From Tamarix chinensis (taxonomy: Eukaryota > Streptophyta > Magnoliopsida > Caryophyllales > Tamaricaceae), in contig CM060172.1 in NCBI GenBank assembly GCA_030549775.1, forward strand, positions 1,365,623 through 1,429,622: 64,000 bases of DNA, written 5' to 3'. Below are positions 24,837-34,790 of the stretch, piece by piece. Made by a program: the position numbers and the translations under genes. How positions within the stretch are numbered: position 1 is the first letter of the stretch; the number at the start of each line of letters is the position of its first letter. A model generated the notes under the pieces. It saw only the letters and a program-made list of their open reading frames with translations, was not told the DNA's origin and did not search any database.

Positions 24837-24837
24837 C
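24837..24837 (-). other. Intron boundaries of the 3' gene part
   Basis: Introns between the last four exons are 25272-24837, 24755-24547 and 24429-24312, all GT..AG. A GAGAGAGA run lies in the first of them at about 24910-24920. Nothing else was recognised in them. Confidence 0.8.
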
Positions 24838-25272
24838 TGCGGGCAGTAACATCAGGTCCAATCAATAGTCACTTGAGAATAAATTAAAGTGGCTCCTAGC
24901 CCACACCCGAGAGAGAGAGAAGGGGGAGTGGCTACTAGTGTACCGCATTACACCCAACTTCTGATTTTTTGACCTGCTGAAATGAAGTGAGTCGTGATTT
25001 TAAACCAAATAAATTATGGCCCCAGAATATCCGGCGAGAAAAGAAAATCCAAATGAATCGATGAATGCAGCTTTAGTTTCCGATCAGAATCCCAAACAAG
25101 ATTAAGCGAAAAGATAGTCTGTGACTAAGCTCATCACGTTAATGAATGTTCCAATTCATAAACAATCGATTACCCCATGCAACACGGAGTAATCACTGCA
25201 CATCCTGCCTCCAACTCTGCCCAAACAGGAAGATAAGGGGCTAAATATAAGAGAAACCTTACAGATACGAAC

Positions 25273-25404
25273 CTTCCTCAGGGTTTCTGAAATCGCAACT
25301 ACAATCCAAGATGGCCATACGGCAAGAGTAATCAGATTCAGTACGGCAACTAATGGAGATGCGCAAATGGCGATAGTAATTCCAGCAACAGTAAGTATAC
25401 GCCC
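25273..25404 (-). CDS. Transporter-like gene, exon with two membrane spans
   Basis: The acceptor (TATGACAG) ends at 25405 and the donor GTTCGT starts at 25272. The exon is 44 codons, beginning GRILTVAGITIAICASPLVA and ending VVAISETLRK. It is strongly hydrophobic in two blocks (LTVAGITIAICASPLVAVLNL and LITLAVWPSWIVVAI), as expected for two helices. Its upstream intron is about 19.2 kb (25405-44575). The junction ITLT|GRILT across that intron restores a continuous span, which is why these distant exons are joined. Confidence 0.85.
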
Positions 25405-25527
25405 CTGTCATACGGAAAAAAAAAAAGGTATTTATTGCCATTTTCATAGTACCACATAGGCCAATACCCATCAACAGACAATGCAGAGCATGGATATTAT
25501 CAACGGTGAGGTAAGCATAGTATCCAT

Positions 25528-26100
25528 AAAATTAAATAGCAGTACCACTGTAACATATTGGCCACAATTTAACAATTTTTGGTTCAACTGTTATGCTACG
25601 ATTTTAAATTGTCACATTTATCGGTCAATAAATTTGTATCACCAATAAATTGGGAAATATTGGTGATAAATTAGGATAAATTGGTAATTTATTGAAAATG
25701 TTTGAATCTACCGATAACAACATACATAATTTTTTCTTATTCATTTACTATATATATCTTGGTAAAAATTAATATTGAATTATAAAAAATTATTATTATA
25801 TATTACCTTCACATATACCACTAAATAACATGTATTTTTTTACTCTAAGACAAATTTGGGGTTATTAAGACAATTTGACATATAATGACTCACTTAAATA
25901 CTTTAAATATAATATAAAATATTAGTTTATTAAAAAATTATATTTAAATAATCAATAAATAATAGTTAAGAGTATATGATGAAATAAAAATAAAAATAAA
26001 AATTCACACCACGACACCCACAACACATAATTTATCGTTTGTAACGTTCTAATATTGCGACACTACAACTGGGACCGCAACTTTATAGTCCAGTAGTACC
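25528..26100 (+). repeat. AT-rich dispersed repeat, copy 1
   Basis: About 570 bp that align, inverted, with 62395-62945. Shared phrases include TTCATTTACTRTATATRT, AATTATAAWAAA-type runs, GACATATAATGACTYACTTAA and CATAATTTATYGTTT. It has no coding capacity. It ends about 120 bp upstream of the 3' splice site of the exon at 25404. A non-autonomous DNA transposon is plausible; termini and target duplication were not resolved. Confidence 0.6.
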
Positions 26101-26975
26101 GCAACCTAGGACAATGTTATGTCTGCTAGTAAAACATTAATATATATATATATATATATGCTATAAATAAATAAATAAAAACCTTATTTTAACAAAAGCC
26201 CCAGTTGATCAAGGTTCACCAATAAATGAATAGTAAAAATCCTTGTGCCAAATAAACTTTGATCAACTTGGGACCTACATCACGTAGATAAATTGGCTTG
26301 TAAATTTATGATAATGTCTTTTGTGTAACTACATGATAATTTTTATTAGCCATTGTATCTACATGATAATTGTGATTGCCAAGGAATATAATGAAATTGA
26401 ATATGGATGTGATTTATGCTTTGTAAAACCTTCATACTTTTGACATGCAAAATGCAATGAGTTAAGAGTGATGTGATAAACCATATTGTTCAGTCATACT
26501 CATTGTGCAAATTAGACTATGATGTAAAAGCCATCATTGATAGAGTGATCTTTAGTGAGAGTCCACTGGATGTCGAAGTGTTGTAAACTGATTCTTTTGG
26601 AGTTGCTGAACAGCAATATGAACCATATAATGTGACAAATGCAACAAGTTGATGCAAAATGAAGTCAAATAGAATCTAGGGATATTAGTTACATTACCGA
26701 AAAAATTTTACAAACCCAACACTTCACATAACTATTGTATCAAAGATAATTATCAAATCAAAATGGCTTGATCTTGTGTGATAAGGACAACCCCTAGCAA
26801 CATTCAACGCTATTTCCCTTAATATATACATTAATTGATCACTCTATGAGAATAGTCTACTCTTGTGGTCAGACCAAATTTGCAATGCATGCAATGCAAA
26901 TAATTACAGGGCATAATAGTCTCTCCATCCAAAAGCTAATCTAGTCCTCCTCCACAAAGGCAACTGATAGTCTGA
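26101..26975. other. Intron sequence, no gene recognised
   Basis: Contains a (TA)n tract at about 26141-26159. Otherwise unique-looking AT-rich sequence inside the 19-kb intron. Confidence 0.5.
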
Positions 26976-28846
26976 TGCCAACTAATTTTGAACGGGATAA
27001 TATCCCTCTGTTCAATCTGTGGAAGAGCTCTAGAATAGAAAGAAGAGAAAACCATCCTTTGATACTGTTGCTAATATACAGAAACGAGATGCAAAAGTGA
27101 CTCCAGAGAGGAACAAGAGGTTTTTCATTAATTTTCTGCCTAATTGATCCTTTGATACGAAAGCTAATATATAGCCATTATGACGTGCAAAAGCAAACAA
27201 TATACAGGAAACCATCCTAAAAACCAAAGATGACTCACAATGACAGTGCATCTTCTAAAAAGATGAATAATTAACCAAACTAATTAATCTAGACGATTTT
27301 GCAGTAGTAGATATTGCAGTCCATCAGCATTTCCAGCAAATAAGTACGCCTCTTGGGTCTTGGGTAGGGCTGGAACGCATCATTTCCCACACTCATCAAA
27401 ACAACCTTGTCCTCAAGGTTGAGTAGATTTAAGTCCAGCCATCATCCAGAAACGGATAGAGGAATTGCATGACCACAACACATAAGTCAAAACTGCTATC
27501 CTCTCTGTAGCAGCCATCGCATATAGCAAAAAAATTGTAGTACCATAATTCCAACGCCAAAGTTCATATTGGAAACTAGATTTGGTTCCGCCCATCAAAC
27601 ATATGAGCAAACAGATTGAAGTCATGAACAACTTGAGCATTTTTTTTTTCAAATATTTGCCGCCTTCTCAAGAGTAAGGCAAATATTGACACTGGAAGCC
27701 TTACAATTAGAGATTATATTGGAAAATCTTGTTGAAAATAGTTAATCCCATAGCCATAAAGCTTAATCACATCTTTAGAAATAGATTTTGTGGTAGCAAG
27801 AATGATGAAAGACTTAGCGCCCCAGATGAAACTCCAAGGATTGGCTATGCCCCCATAATTCATCTCCTTATCTGAAAGAATAGAAGCAACTCAATGAGCA
27901 CCATACTCATAAGCAACATATCCTCTTGGATATTAACCTTGTCCTCAAGCTTATGATTACGGAAATGAGCTGAAAAGCATCAAAAACAGATCTTTCCTAG
28001 ATCCCATGAGTGATTGGAAGTCAAAAAATCAGAAGAGATTTCAACTACTTTTACATTGGATATGCCTCCTAATTTCCTTGCTCTAGTAACATCTTCATAC
28101 TTACACCCATAGCTTCAAAATCAAACATGAATTCCATGCGCATGCCAACAACTCAGTAAGATAATAGCATTCAATGACAACCATGGCAAAGAAGATAAGA
28201 TTAACATCAATTTTAACTTGCTGGAATTTTCTGGTTGCTTTGAACCTAGCCGATTCAAACCTTTCACCTACATTACCCAATTACCATCTAGCAATAATTT
28301 GGGAGATTTAACCAGGAGATTAGGAGCATAAGAATAATTGACAAGCCCATTAATTTTCTTCACCAAATCCAATGCCATGCATAGATTGAAGCTCTTAACG
28401 TTGTGGATTAGCCATGAGGTTAAGCTCTGAAAGCAATGATTTGAATCAATGAAGACATGAGATTGACCATCAAGATCTAATATAGACAACTCAGAGGTAG
28501 CCACAGTAAAAATGGTTTTTCTCTCAATGAGAGCACCAATCGATATGAACTAATTTCAAATGGGATACTTTTCCATTTTTCAAGCTGAGGCAGAGCTCCA
28601 AAGTAGAAAGCTTAGGGGAGAGAAGAGACTCTAGAGAGGGACAAGAGGTTTTTCATCAATTTTCTGCTTAATTCATCTATTGATATTGTAGCTAATATAT
28701 AGCCTTTGTGACTTGCAAAAGCAAACAAAATACAGGAAACCCTCCTAACCAAAGATGACTCAAAATGACAGCACATCATCTTCTATAAAGATGAATAATT
28801 AACCAGGCTTATTAATCTGCAGTAATTTTCATGCAGTCCATCAGCA
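26976..28846 (-). mobile_element. Deletion-derivative Ty3-like LTR element
   Basis: Two LTR copies (left about 26976-27329, right about 28546-28846) each begin on the minus strand with TGCTGATGGACTGCA and share CAAAAGCAAACAAWATACAGG-type text and AAGATGAATAATTAACCA. The right copy is the 5' LTR. Only about 1.2 kb lies between them. Just inside the 3' LTR the minus strand reads CCTTGAGGACAAGGT (..LEDKV), the end of a chromovirus-type polyprotein; the rest of gag-pol is missing. The open frames at 28504-28268 and 27652-27413 have no recognised domain. Confidence 0.65.
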
Positions 28847-28849
28847 TTT

Positions 28850-29313
28850 TGTTAGACTCGCCGCAGCTAATCTACCAAGGACAGTCAGAGAGCTTAAGTA
28901 AAAGCAGAGAAAATACTAAGAACTCTGAGAGATAAAAAGAACTGGGAAATCTGAGATTTTAGTATTAAGAATAGAGACTATCGGACACCAAGGTTTTGAG
29001 GACCTGGCTACCTCCCAACCACTCCAATCCTTCCCTCCTTCCTTGTAGACTCCATTGTCATTTTATTCCAGATTCTCAACGACCCTGTCCCCACCAGAAC
29101 AGAAAATGCTAAAACAGAAAACGGTAACGTGACGCACCAGTCACTGACAGTCCCCCCTCTCCTCTCTCCAATCCACTTAACTGACTCATTAACTAAAGAA
29201 GGAAAATTATAAGAAATCACAAATCAACAAAACAACGGATCCATATCCAGTGCCCTGCCTTATCTATTCTTTTACCTCTCCTCACATAGGTGTGTTTTAT
29301 GATTGGCCTCTCA
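28850..29313 (-). repeat. 3' LTR of the chromovirus-like element
   Basis: Abuts (three bases apart) the outer end of the deletion-derivative element at 28846. The inner border is placed by comparison with the 5' LTR; the shared sequence is clear to GATTGG (29306), beyond which the two copies diverge. Confidence 0.75.
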
Positions 29314-29329
29314 TTGTCCTCAAGGTGAA

Positions 29330-29490
29330 ATCTAGAACAATAATGATTGAGGTGATCAAACTCTTTCCATAAAACTTCAAATTCTGGAAGCCCTCACCTC
29401 TTAATCAAAACCTCCAGTACCCCTGACGTATTATAACACATGTCAAGCACTGCTTCAGGTTCCACTCTCCACTCCATCTCATATGTCAAA
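29330..29490 (-). pseudogene. Chromodomain-like C-terminus of the Ty3 polyprotein
   Basis: Frames on the minus strand give VLIKRRGLPEFEVLW, then FDHLNHYCSRFHLEDK, the usual end of plant chromovirus integrases (LP..EATWE..., F.LEDKV). It is frame-shifted relative to the integrase core. Chromodomain identity is by pattern memory. Confidence 0.55.
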
Positions 29491-29799
29491 GTAGGAGTGA
29501 AAGGTTGAGCTTGGCTGCCAGCACCCACTGCTGTCCTGAGCATAGACACATGAAACACCAGGTGGATGGAAGCATCATCTGGTAGCTTAAGTCAATAGGC
29601 AACTGCCCCCACCGTGGCCACCACCTGATAAGGCCCAAAATAACTCAAGGCAAGCTTCTCATTCAAGCGCCTAGCTAAGGATTGGTGCTGGTACAGTTTC
29701 AACAAACACTCAATCCCCTACTACATAAGTCTGGTCTCTCCTTTTCTTGTCAGATTGCTGCTTGATTCGTGTCTACGCTCTTTGAAGATGATCCTTCAG

Positions 29800-30540
29800 C
29801 TCAGCCAGGATTGCATCCCTCCTTATCAAATCTTGATCTACGGCTGCCAAGGGTGTGTTGCCCTGTTCATAACATAGTAATGATGGGAGATCATGACCAT
29901 ACATAGCAGTGAAGGGAGTAGTTTGAATGGCCGAGTGGTATGAACTGTTATACCAGAATTCTGCCCAAGGAATCCACCATACCCACTACTTGGGTTTATG
30001 TTCAGCAAAACAATGTAATTAAGTTTCCAAATTCCGATTGACAACCTCCATTTGGCCATCCGTTTGGGGATGATAGGCCGAGCTAAATCGGAGCGTAGTG
30101 CCTTGCATCTAAAATAACTCCTTCCAGAAGTTGCTCATGAACACCTTGTCACAATCCAATACCATGGAATTAGGAATGCCATGTAAATGAATAATCTCCT
30201 TAATAAACGCAGCAGCTACTCCCTTGGCATTGAAGGGGTATTTTAAAGGAATGAAGTGTGTATATTTGGATAAGAAATCCACCACTACCATGACATAGTC
30301 ATACTCATATCCTTCCGAACAGGGTAACCCCTTGATGAAATCCAATGTCATATCCTCCCATACTTGCTGGGGAATAGGAAGTGTTTGTAGCAGGTCAACG
30401 GGTCTTGAAGTCTGGTATTTATTCTGTTTGCAAACTACGCACCCAGCCACATACTCCCATATCTCCTTCCTCATGCCCGGCCAATAAGCTTCCTCAGCTA
30501 TTCTATAGAATGTCTTCAAAGTACTAAATGACCTCCCATG
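29800..30540 (-). pseudogene. Integrase of the chromovirus-like element
   Basis: The open part (30519-30109) reads AEEAYWPGMRKEIWEYV, C-x2-C (CVVCKQ) of the HHCC module, a core beginning WEDMTLDFIKGLP, MVVVDFLSKYTHFIPL, and HGIPNSMVLDCDKVF, where the second core Asp is retained in the D-C-D context. A stop after FWKELF and a frameshift separate the remainder (WAEFWYN.. AIQTTPF.AMYG) at about 30059-29830. The first zinc histidine region is damaged (GRHGRSF). Confidence 0.75.
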
Positions 30541-30756
30541 CCTCCCCCATGGAATTCAGCTAGCAATCTGCTCTTCCAAAAGGATTGTCCTAGTATGACT
30601 AAACACCCACGATATAATAAATTCCCTTACTTCAAGCTATAATCAGGATGAATCCCCTTTCCTTGCTACAACTCACGCAAATAGGCCCAAACTTTGGGTC
30701 TGCGGCCCCTTACGATTGAAGAGAGCTCCATTCGTCCATCCATGTTGCAGTAAAAG

Positions 30757-31290
30757 CTAGAACAACAGTTGTTGTCTCCACCCTTGAAAGGGCATCTGCT
30801 GTCTTATTTCACACCCTAGCTTGTATTCATAGTCAAAATTAAAACTCCAAAGTTTAGCGACCCACCTTAAATGTTCCTCGGGTATAACACATTGTTCCAA
30901 CAAGAATTTGAGGCTCTTCTTATCAGTTCTCACAGAGAACTTTTGCCCCATAAGGTAATGTCTACACCTCATTACGGCCGGCACCACTACCATAAGTTCC
31001 CTTTCATAGACCGATTTCAAACGTGTCCGTTTTTCCAAGGCTTGATTGAAATAAGCAATAGGGTGTTGTTTTTGCATTAGGACAGATCCTGTTTCAATCC
31101 CTGAGGCATCGTTTCAATCCCTGAGGCATCAGTCTCCACTACAAAGGGCTCTTTAAAATTAGGCAACCCCAAAACTGGTAGTGATACCATGGCATGATTG
31201 AGCATTTCAAATGCTGCTTGAGCTTCACTGTTCCACCCAAAATTATCCTTTTTCAACTATGCAGTACGAGGGGCGGCTATATGTCCATAG
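30757..31290 (-). pseudogene. RNase H of the chromovirus-like element
   Basis: The open frame 31077-30757 has HPIAYFNQALEKR, YERELMVVVPAV, HYLMGQKFSVRTDKKSL and KFLLEQ, the second half of a Ty3 RNase H. The first half is displaced by a perfect 20-bp tandem duplication (GTTTCAATCCCTGAGGCATC at 31091-31110 and 31111-31130), which shifts the frame. Confidence 0.75.
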
Positions 31291-31292
31291 TT

Positions 31293-32020
31293 CTACATGA
31301 ACTTACGATAATACCCTGTTGATCCTAAGAAACCCCGTAGCTCCTTCAATGTCTGAGGAACAGACCAATCCTTCATGCATTGGATTTTAGTTGGGTCAGT
31401 TGCCACCCCTTTTGCTGAGATAATGTGCCCCAAATATTCTAGTTCCAACTGGCCAAAAGCACACTTCTTCATGTTCATCATTAGAGCATTAAAGCTTAGA
31501 GTTTCCAATACTAAGGACAGATGTCCGATATGGTCTTCCATAGAGGGGTTGTATACCAAGATATCATTAACAAATACTAACACAAATCTCTGAAGAAACA
31601 ATTAAAACACCTCATTCATCAATGCCTGAAAAGTGGCTGGGTCATTTGTAAGACTGAAGGGCATTACTAGAAATTCATAATGCCCCTCGTGTGTGTGGAA
31701 TGCAGTCTTGGGAATATCATCGGAGCTCACTCGGATTTGATGATACCCTGACTTTAAGTCCAATTTTGAGAACACTGCTACTCCAATTAATTCATCTAAC
31801 AGCTCATCAATGACAAGTATAGGAAACTCATTTGGAACCGTAACCTTATTCAAGGTACGATAATCCACACAAAATCACCAGCTTCTATCTTCTTCTTTTT
31901 TCACCAATAACACAAGGCTGGAAAACGGGTTGTGGCTTGGTCTCACCACTCCTACTGCCAGCATCTCACCCACGAGGCGCTCAATTTCGTCCTTTTGCAC
32001 TTGGGGGTCCCAATAGGGTT
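31293..32020 (-). pseudogene. Reverse transcriptase of the chromovirus-like element
   Basis: 31868-31602 carries [31 protein letters not shown] (first catalytic Asp kept), [17 protein letters not shown] and [11 protein letters not shown]. After an in-frame stop, 31601-31293 carries FVLVFVNDILVYN, CAFGQLELEYLGHIIS and LRGFLGSTGYYRKF. The paired catalytic aspartates (usually F-D-D) read N-D, so the enzyme is dead even where open. Confidence 0.85.
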
Positions 32021-32481
32021 ATACGCTCACCAATTCAATGTCTGGAATGAGGGAAATTATGTCATCTAGTTCTTGGTAAGGTGGCAGCCCCTGAGTTTCC
32101 CTTGTTACTTGGGGAAATTTGTACACCACTTCTCGCAGCTAAGGAGGGATTTCAACAGCCCACAAGTCTGAATCCAAACTTGGGTTCAATGCACAACACT
32201 CCAATAGTATTCATTGTCCCTACTTGCCTATGATTTGCATTAGCAATTCGAGTGAGACTTGTGATTTACACAACTCAGCATCCCCCACAAGTTTACAAGG
32301 GTTCTACCCAGCATGGAATTTCATTTTTAGATTTCTCCAGTTGACTTGCATTGTCTCCAATTTTTTTTAACCACTGCATCCCTAGGATAACATCAACTCC
32401 TCCCAATATCAAAGGCAAGAAATCTTCTATTACCTCAATTTTCTGTAGTAATAACTTCACTTCCTTACATATACCTTAGGT

Positions 32482-32745
32482 CTAGATAGAACTTCCCATG
32501 CCCATGGGCACCCCATATGAAGTTGTGCGTGTCACTGCCATTTTTAGTCTCTCCACCAAGTCACTTGCAACAAAATTATGGGTGGCACCACAATTGATCA
32601 GTACCACCACTCCCTCGCCATTGATAGTACCCTGAAGCTTCATTGTATGGGGTGTTGTGAAACCCACCGCCGAATTCATGGAAAGCTCGACTGCTCCCAT
32701 TCTACCTCTTCTTTTTCTTCGGTTGGTTCCTCCACTAGTTCCCAT
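32482..32745 (-). pseudogene. Aspartic protease of the chromovirus-like element
   Basis: Open frame with GTINGEGVVVLINCGATHNF. The retroviral-type D-(S/T/C)-G-A active site reads N-C-G-A, so the catalytic Asp is lost. Confidence 0.75.
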
Positions 32746-32789
32746 TCTCCTTCCTCCAGCGCCACCATGTCATCCACTAGCAACACTTG

Positions 32790-33932
32790 AAGAGTTCGGT
32801 CTTTACAAGCGTGAGTGGGGGAGTACCTCTTGTCACATCAATAGCACAAGCCTCTCTCTCACCATCACTAGAGCTCTTCATTGGTCAACCTCTTGTACCC
32901 CGAGGCTCGCCAGTTTGCTTGGGCCGCCTCAAGCTAGAACCAATTGTGGGATTGAGTCACTGGCAACATGGGTATAAAGTTCGCCACACTCGATTTGGTG
33001 TTGCTGGCCCCATTCGAGTTCGGGTAAGGGTTCTTGCAGCCGGTGGGTATCTGCATTGAAGAATATGACCTAGACCCAATTCCCCCTGTTTCGCACGAGG
33101 TGTTAGATCCACTTCACCCATCCTGAACAACCCGATTATTGTCCTCCACCATCTAGGCTGACTCCATTATCTCCGCTAGTCCATTGGGTTGCATCATCCA
33201 TACCTCCGCTTTTATTGTTGACTTAAGCCCACTAAGGAAGGTACTCTCAAGTACTTCCTCTGGCGTTAGTCCTTTCAAGGGAGCCGCCAACAACTTGAAG
33301 ATCTCCAAGTACTCTTCAACTGAATTCTAATGACAAATTGACAAGAATTTCTCACATATGGAGCCTTCATCCTTAGTCAAAATCAAGTGAGAAAGGTGTC
33401 ACGAAAATTTCTCTAGCTAGTGAATCTTTTTCCTTCATCGACATATTAAAACCATGCCCAAGCCTTCCCTTCCATGGCCACTGCCAATGCCTCTAGTTGT
33501 TCTGCTTTGGTAAGTTGATTTAGGCTAAAGTACCGCTCAACTCTAAACAACCATCCATCTAGGTCAACGCTGCTGAAAATGGGAACTCTAGTTGCCGGTA
33601 TGGATAGTTGTCCACCCATTGAGCCTCTACCCCACTAGTGCCTCCTCCTCTTCATCCCCTTGTTTCCCAATGTTGATTGAGGTAGATGTTTGCGCCCCTC
33701 ACCCAAGCAACTGATCCAGCCAGCTTAATAACTCAACCATCGTGGCCTCCAGATGTGATATTTTTCTGATATCTTCCTTAACCCTGTCAATTTCCTTCTG
33801 CCATTCTCTCTGCACAACGCCAATTTTTTCTTCCATCATTGCCATCCTTTCCTCCATTTTTTCTTCCATCACTGCCATTTTTTCCTTCACTGCTTCCACC
33901 TTTTTTGGAGCCATTACCACCAATCTTGTCAC
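32790..33932 (-). pseudogene. Gag remnant of the chromovirus-like element
   Basis: The start (33932-33699) is a Met/Lys/Glu-rich predicted coiled coil with repeated VMEEKMEER-type text, placed a few bases after the primer site. Downstream frames show EDYLEIFKLLAAPLKGL and FLSGLKSTIKAEVW, then a zinc-knuckle-like C-x2-C...H-x-C (CY.CDKRYSPTHACK) near 32810. Several stops and shifts occur. Confidence 0.65.
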
Positions 33933-33948
33933 TACTCTGATACCAAAA

Positions 33949-34421
33949 TGTTAGATTTGCCGTAGCAAATCTACCAAGGATAGGCAGAGAGCTTAAGTAA
34001 AATAAGAGAAAATAGTAAGAACTTTAAGAGAAAAAGAAAATTGGCAAACATGGGATTTTAGTATTAAGAATAGATACAATCGAGCACCAAGGTTTCGAGG
34101 ACCTAGCTACCTCCCAAACAATCCAATCCTTCCCTCCTTCCTTCTAAACCCCCTTATCATGTTATACCAGATTCCCAACGACCCTGTCCCCACCAGAACA
34201 AAAAGTGCTAAAACAGAAAATGGTAACACGACCCACCGGTCACTAATAGCCCCCCCCCCTCTCCTCTCTCCAACCCACTTAACTGACTCATTAGCTAAAG
34301 AAGGAAAATTATAAGAAATCACAAATCAACAAAAAAACGAATCCATATCCAATACCCCGCCTTACTTATACATTTTTTTACCTCTCCTCACATAGGTGTA
34401 TTTTATGATTGGACTGTATCA
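33949..34421 (-). repeat. 5' LTR of the chromovirus-like element
   Basis: Direct repeat of 28850-29313. The primer site (TGGTATCAGAG) is at 33945-33935 on the minus strand, right inside this LTR. Confidence 0.75.
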
Positions 34422-34790
34422 GCAGCAAACTAAACATAAAAGAGAGAGATGAACAAATTCAATACTGGAAGTGCACAATACAAAGCTTACACAATTTACC
34501 ATGTCCAACTATTGCAATCTTCCTAGCATAGAGCTTAGCCAATGAGGGGTAAAAAAAGACTGATATAATACGTACCAGATTTTTAGAATGTCGATACATG
34601 AAATGTGCAATACATGATGCCTAAATAAAATTGCATGTGTAAAGGAACGGAATAAGGAGAAAGTTAGGAATAAGGTGGCTCCAGGTTGGTGTCTTAGCCA
34701 TAATTACTCACATCATCACAATGGACACTTTTAGGTACTTTAGGACCCTCATTTCTAACATGTAAATGCTACCAAAACATGTGCCCAAAG
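34422..34790. other. No gene recognised
   Basis: Short stretch between the chromovirus-like element and the plus-strand LINE; possibly the worn 5' part of the LINE. Confidence 0.35.

Larger units (their letters stand above)
28850..34421 (-). mobile_element. Chromovirus-like Ty3 retrotransposon, LTR-complete but decayed
   Basis: Direct repeats at 28850-29313 (3' LTR) and 33949-34421 (5' LTR) start TGTTAGA on the plus strand and share long blocks such as TCCAATCCTTCCCTCCTTCC and TCATTAACTAAAGAAGG (second copy TCATTAGC). The minus strand reads TGGTATCAGAG right next to the 5' LTR, the tRNA-Met primer site. The domain order on the minus strand is gag, protease, reverse transcriptase, RNase H, integrase, then a chromodomain-like C-terminus. 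Many stops, frameshifts and catalytic changes make it inactive. The LTRs differ visibly (well over 10 percent), so the insertion is old. No clean target duplication was found. Confidence 0.8.
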
